Below are positions 5,396 to 8,136 of a stretch of DNA of 8,136 bases, piece by piece. Location: positions 1 to 8,136 of the forward strand of contig JAAWCR010000112.1 of NCBI GenBank assembly GCA_022793355.1, in the 5' to 3' direction. Every line of letters begins with the position of its first letter. Position 1 is the first letter of the stretch. Both the position numbers and the translations under genes were made by a program. The notes under the pieces are model-generated. The model was not told the DNA's origin and did no database searches. It was given only the letters and a program-made list of their open reading frames with translations. This stretch comes from Lawsonibacter sp. (GTDB lineage: Bacteria > Bacillota > Clostridia > Oscillospirales > Oscillospiraceae).

Positions 5396-6376
5396 ATGGA
5401 ACGCACAAAACGGCTTGGCGCACTCTTTGCCGCCGCCTTGGTTCTCGCCGCGGCCGCCTTCCTCTTCTCCCTGTCTGTGGGCCGATACCCCATCACTTGG
5501 GCGGGCCTGTGGGGCGACCCCTACACCGCACATGTGTTTTTCACTCTGCGCCTGCCCCGCACCTGTATGGCGCTTTCAGCCGGCTTCGCTCTGGGGGTGG
5601 CGGGCAGTGTGTACCAGTGCGTGTTTCAAAACCCCCTTGCCTCCCCGGACATCATCGGGGTGGCTTCGGGAGCTTCAGCGGGGGCGGCGGCAGCCGTTCT
5701 GCTGCTTGGGGGCGGTGTTGCGCTTACAGCGCTGTGGGCCTTCGCCGGCGGCTTTCTGGCGGTGCTGACCGCCCTGACCCTGTCTGCCCTGGCCAGCCGC
5801 CGGAACATCGCCAATCTGGTGCTGTCTGGCATCGTGGTCAACGCCTTGGCCCAGTCGGTGCTTATGCTCATGAAGCTCGCCGCCGACCCGGAGAAAGAGC
5901 TGGCCTCCATTGAGTTTTGGACCATGGGCAGCTTCGCGGATATCACCCTGTCCAAGCTGCTGGGGGCCCTCCCCTGGATTCTGCTGGGTTTGACAGGCTT
6001 GTTCGCCCTGCGCAGGCAGATTGTGCTTCTGGGGCTGGAGGAGGATGACGCCCGGATGCTGGGCGTGCCGGTGAAATATATGCGTCCGGCAATCTTGATG
6101 CTGGCCACCCTGGTGACAGGGGCGGTCATCAGTGTCACCGGACTTATTGCCTTCATCGGCCTGCTGGCCCCCCACATCGCCCGGCTGCTTACCCGCAGCA
6201 GCCGCTTTTCCACCACCGTGCTGGCCGGGCTGTGCGGCGGCATTCTGTTGCTGCTGTCTGATGTGCTGGCCCGCAGTATCGGCGACAGTGAGGTGCCCAT
6301 CAGTATCATCACCTCTCTGCTGGGCGCGCCTTTTCTGTTCTGGCTGATGTGCAGAAAGGAGGAGCCCCATGGGTGA
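5396..6376 (+). CDS. FecCD-family ABC importer permease (MolB-like by context)
   Basis: This 326-residue polytopic membrane protein should form the homodimeric channel of the importer. It is hydrophobic throughout, with about nine to ten segments. FecCD signatures include RLPRTCMALSAGFALG, then VYQCVFQNPLASPDIIGVASGA near residues 75-98, the cytoplasmic coupling region GLEEDDARMLGV, GLIAFIGLLAPHIARLL and the C-terminal PISIITSLLGAPFLFWLM. The length is typical of BtuC/FecCD/MolB subunits. The start at 5396 lies 11 bases after the preceding stop and has only a weak ribosome binding site, so translation may depend on ribosomes arriving from the lipoprotein gene. Its 3' end overlaps the ATPase gene by eight bases. 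Type II importers of this kind carry siderophores, haem, cobalamin or molybdate; the operon context selects molybdate or tungstate. Confidence 0.88.
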   Translation: MERTKRLGALFAAALVLAAAAFLFSLSVGRYPITWAGLWGDPYTAHVFFTLRLPRTCMALSAGFALGVAGSVYQCVFQNPLASPDIIGVASGASAGAAAAVLLLGGGVALTALWAFAGGFLAVLTALTLSALASRRNIANLVLSGIVVNALAQSVLMLMKLAADPEKELASIEFWTMGSFADITLSKLLGALPWILLGLTGLFALRRQIVLLGLEEDDARMLGVPVKYMRPAILMLATLVTGAVISVTGLIAFIGLLAPHIARLLTRSSRFSTTVLAGLCGGILLLLSDVLARSIGDSEVPISIITSLLGAPFLFWLMCRKEEPHG

Positions 6377-7172
6377 GCTGCTGCGGGCACGGGATGTCTG
6401 TGCAGGTTATGGCCGGGAAAACGTGCTGCGAAAGGTGAGCTTCTCCATACAGGCGGGGGAGCTATGTGCCCTGCTGGGGAGCAATGGATCGGGCAAGTCC
6501 ACCCTGCTGCGGTGTGTGTGCGGTCTGCTTCCCTTCCAGGGCAGCATGACGCTGGAGGGAGAACCGCTTCCCCATATGAGTCAGCGCCGCCGCGCCCAGC
6601 GCATTGGCTATCTCTCCCAGAAAGGGGGGGGCGTCCCCTCCTTAACCGCTCTGGATGTAGTGCTGATGGGCTTTAATCCCCTGCTGGGGCTGCTGCAGTC
6701 TCCCGGTTCTGTCCACCGCAGGCAGGCGCTGGAGGTCCTGGAGCAGGTGGGAGCGGCACAGTTTGCCCATCGGGACTTTCTCACCCTCAGCGAGGGGCAG
6801 AAGCAACTTCTCCTACTGGCCCGCACGTTGGTGTGCCAACCCAAGCTCATTGTACTGGACGAACCGGACAGCGCCTTGGATTTCCGCAACCGGCGTCAGA
6901 TTCTGGAGCTCTTGAAGGCGTGCTCCGGCGCGCAGGAACGAGGTGTGCTGCTGTGCAGCCATGATGTCAATATTGCCCTGGCTTATGCGGACCACCTTCT
7001 GCTGCTCAAGGAGGGCTCGCTGGCCTATGACCTGCACCTGTCCGCAGTGTCTCAGGATCATCTTCAGCGGGCGCTGCAGGATATCTACGGCCCCGTGGAG
7101 GTGTTGCGCCACGCAGGGCGGTATCTGATGATCATTCGCACAGAGGACCAAGCCCCGGTAAGCGCCGGTTAA
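6369..7172 (+). CDS. ABC importer ATPase (MolC-like by context)
   Basis: This 267-residue cytoplasmic ATP-binding subunit powers the importer. Walker A is GSNGSGKST (residues 37-45), the Q-loop glutamine is Q84 in YLSQKGG, the signature is LSEGQ (140-144) in place of the usual LSGGQ, Walker B is IVLDE (161-165), the D-loop follows in SALD, and the H-loop histidine is H198 in SHDVN. All catalytic residues are present. AAAGGAGGAG at 6355-6364 lies just before the ATG, and the gene overlaps the permease by eight bases, giving tight coupling. The C-terminal 40 residues extend past the core domain without a recognisable regulatory domain; no TOBE/MOP molybdate-binding domain like that of ModC is present. 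This fits the FecE/BtuD/MolC class rather than classical ModC. Confidence 0.9.
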   Translation: MGELLRARDVCAGYGRENVLRKVSFSIQAGELCALLGSNGSGKSTLLRCVCGLLPFQGSMTLEGEPLPHMSQRRRAQRIGYLSQKGGGVPSLTALDVVLMGFNPLLGLLQSPGSVHRRQALEVLEQVGAAQFAHRDFLTLSEGQKQLLLLARTLVCQPKLIVLDEPDSALDFRNRRQILELLKACSGAQERGVLLCSHDVNIALAYADHLLLLKEGSLAYDLHLSAVSQDHLQRALQDIYGPVEVLRHAGRYLMIIRTEDQAPVSAG

Positions 7173-7219
7173 ACAGCCTGAACGCTTTTTTCAGGCAAAA
7201 TGACAGGAGCTGAGATGTT

Positions 7220-7615
7220 TTGAAAATCCGATTGGGCCTAAGCTTTTATACCGACGATGGGGAGCGCTTTTTTGGAGAGGGTCCCTACCGTCTGCTGCGC
7301 GGTGTACAGGAGCTGGGCAGCCTGCACGCCTCCACCCAGCGTATGAAAATGGCCTATACCAAGGCCTTCTACATGGTAAAACGCGCCGAAGTTGCCCTGG
7401 GATTCCCTCTGATTCAGCGGACCATCGGCGGAAAAGGCGGGGGCGGCAGTGTGCTGACCCCCCAGGCAGAGGAGCTGTTGACACGTTATGAGTCCTACCG
7501 GGATGCCTGCGGAAGCATGGCTGAGCAGCTATACCAGGAGCACTTTTCAGAGTTCCTGCCGCCGCCATCTGCTGGTGACGGGGAGGAAGGGCTGCGGCAA
7601 AACCACGCTGATTGA
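7220..7615 (+). CDS. ModE-like winged-helix regulator, short form without a Mop domain
   Basis: This 131-residue frame encodes a LysR-type winged helix of the ModE N-terminal family, a DNA-binding regulator of molybdenum genes. Diagnostic segments are GPYRLLRGVQELGSLHAS, then AYTKAFYMVKRAE as recognition region, and the wing GFPLIQRTIGGKGGGG followed by VLTPQAEELL. Similarity stops at about residue 112 (YQEHFSEF). The remaining 19 residues, which include PPPSAGDGEEG, are just the other-frame reading of the next gene's P-loop region. No molybdate-binding Mop/TOBE domain follows, so it either senses Mo another way or works with a partner. The start is TTG at 7220 with AGGAG ten bases upstream; the ATG at 7215 is in another frame and stops at once. 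The palindromic operator at 4261-4289 is its likely target. Confidence 0.82.
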   Translation: MKIRLGLSFYTDDGERFFGEGPYRLLRGVQELGSLHASTQRMKMAYTKAFYMVKRAEVALGFPLIQRTIGGKGGGGSVLTPQAEELLTRYESYRDACGSMAEQLYQEHFSEFLPPPSAGDGEEGLRQNHAD

Positions 7616-8021
7616 GTCGCTCATCGGATCCAGGCCGCTTCCCGGCGTGCGCAGCTGTGTGGAACGAGGTGCGGACGGGCAGCCGGTCCTGGTCGCGCTG
7701 GAAGAGCGGACCGGACCGGGCCGGTGCGTTATCGGTCGGCGAAGGGATAGGCAGATGTTCGCCCAAGTACCGGCCCTAGACAGGACGGGGGTGCAGCTGC
7801 TCCGCCGCACCCTGTATGCACCGGGGAAGTGGGTCTGTGTGGATGAGATCGGCTTTTTGGAGGAGGCCAGTCCCCTCTATCAGCAGGCCATGTGGCAGCT
7901 GTTCGAGCACAAGCGGGTGCTGGCGGCGCTGCGCAAGGAGGAACTGCCCTTCCTGATCCGGCTACGGAGTCGTGCGGACTGCCTGCTGCTGGATCTGGAT
8001 GCGGCGGAGGGATGGCAATGA
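7488..8021 (+). CDS. P-loop nucleoside-triphosphatase-like protein; start uncertain, possible frameshifted fusion to ModE
   Basis: The recognisable domain begins only at about 7563 (RRHLLVTG) with Walker A GRKGCGKTT and Walker B KWVCVDEIGFLEE, where VDEIG is the hallmark of the THEP1/NTPase_1 family. The late segment VLAALRKEELPFLIRL also fits the family. The conserved domain is about 150 residues. No ATG, GTG or TTG with a ribosome binding site occurs near 7563. The ATGs at 7488 and 7503 lie inside the ModE coding region, have poor ribosome binding sites and translate its conserved helix out of frame, so the start given is only the first available one. Dropping one T from the run at 7544-7547 would join ModE to this domain in one open frame. 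It ends overlapping the next gene's ATG (ATGA). In this operon a MobB-like accessory or molybdenum-enzyme maturation role is plausible but not shown. Confidence 0.65.
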   Translation: MSPTGMPAEAWLSSYTRSTFQSSCRRHLLVTGRKGCGKTTLIESLIGSRPLPGVRSCVERGADGQPVLVALEERTGPGRCVIGRRRDRQMFAQVPALDRTGVQLLRRTLYAPGKWVCVDEIGFLEEASPLYQQAMWQLFEHKRVLAALRKEELPFLIRLRSRADCLLLDLDAAEGWQ

Positions 8022-8136
8022 AGATTGGCTGTATCATTATGGCCGCAGGTCAAGGGGTGCGCTTTGGCGGAAATAAGCTCCTTCACCCGCTGGGAGGGGC
8101 CCCTCTGCTCTCCCACGTGCTGTACCGACTGCCGAG
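8018..8136 (+). CDS. MobA/MocA-like nucleotidyltransferase, N-terminal part (runs off the window)
   Basis: The ATG at 8018 overlaps the preceding stop (ATGA) and has GGAGGG six bases upstream. The 39 visible codons begin MKIGCIIMAAGQGVRFGGNK and continue with LLHPLGGAPLLSHVL. The AAGxGxRFGxNK nucleotide-binding loop followed by KLL-P--G-PLL marks the NTP-transferase (MobA-like) superfamily. It is closest in style to MocA and the accessory proteins of molybdenum hydroxylases, which add CMP or GMP to molybdopterin cofactor. This makes a molybdenum-enzyme operon more likely than an iron or cobalamin one. Substrate choice (CTP or GTP) cannot be judged from the visible part; an IspD- or GlmU-like transferase is a less likely alternative. 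Confidence 0.8.
   Translation, partial: MKIGCIIMAAGQGVRFGGNKLLHPLGGAPLLSHVLYRLP

Noticed and set aside
5626..6390. Long minus-strand frames opposite the permease
   Set aside because: Shadows of a clear FecCD permease; composition is the complement of hydrophobic codons.
7176..7196. Hairpin GCCTGAA...TTCAGGC as a terminator between ATPase and ModE-like genes
   Set aside because: The 3' side is followed by AAAATG rather than a T run, and the downstream genes are spaced like the same operon. It may be a weak attenuating structure at most.
1..8136. CRISPR arrays, tRNA or rRNA genes, phage genes, toxin-antitoxin pairs
   Set aside because: No regularly spaced repeat series, no cloverleaf or rRNA-like segments, and no matching gene families were seen on either strand.

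Overview
The window looks like a chromosomal segment from a fairly GC-rich gut-type Clostridia (Oscillospiraceae-like). The basis is strong GGAGG-type ribosome binding sites, sigma-A promoters, Gram-positive-style lipoproteins anchored at LxGC lipoboxes, and family members typical of that group (DUF3048/YerB-like lipoprotein, CD1871A-like CXXC peptide). The assignment is inference; no rRNA or marker gene is present. All convincing genes lie on the + strand.

Left part (1-760) is decayed DNA. It holds what looks like the last 43 codons of a transposase, then a methyl-accepting chemotaxis protein (MCP) pseudogene. The MCP keeps a piece of its sensor domain, its HAMP region and its extreme C-terminus, but has lost the membrane segment and the whole signalling hairpin. 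Its frame runs without a stop into the next real gene.

760-2305 is a compact three-gene redox operon: a thioredoxin-like (TlpA/ResA-type) lipoprotein, a 50-residue membrane peptide ending in CLECIGIG (CD1871A-like), and a NapH/CcoG-type membrane polyferredoxin. The likely logic is electron transfer from cytoplasmic iron-sulfur centres across the membrane to an extracytoplasmic thioredoxin fold. The function of this set is not established as far as I know.

2306-2788 is non-coding and mobile-element-like. It has three copies of a TTAGG...TGTTTGAA repeat (one inverted), a strong hairpin and two gene-like remnants, and ends in a good sigma-A promoter. 2819-3931 encodes a DUF3048 (YerB-like) lipoprotein with its own promoter. 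3932-4310 holds a weak antisense ORF, a terminator, and then a regulated promoter.

4234-8136 is a molybdenum/tungsten-type operon: a promoter overlapped by a near-consensus ModE operator, a FecCD-type ABC importer (lipoprotein, permease, ATPase), a short ModE-like DNA-binding protein without a molybdate-binding domain, a P-loop NTPase, and the start of a MobA/MocA-like nucleotidyltransferase cut by the window edge. The operator together with ModE and MocA makes molybdate or tungstate the likely substrate, although the importer sequence alone resembles iron-siderophore/B12 systems. The junction between the ModE-like and NTPase genes is odd: the NTPase has no good start, and one base in a T4 run separates the two frames.
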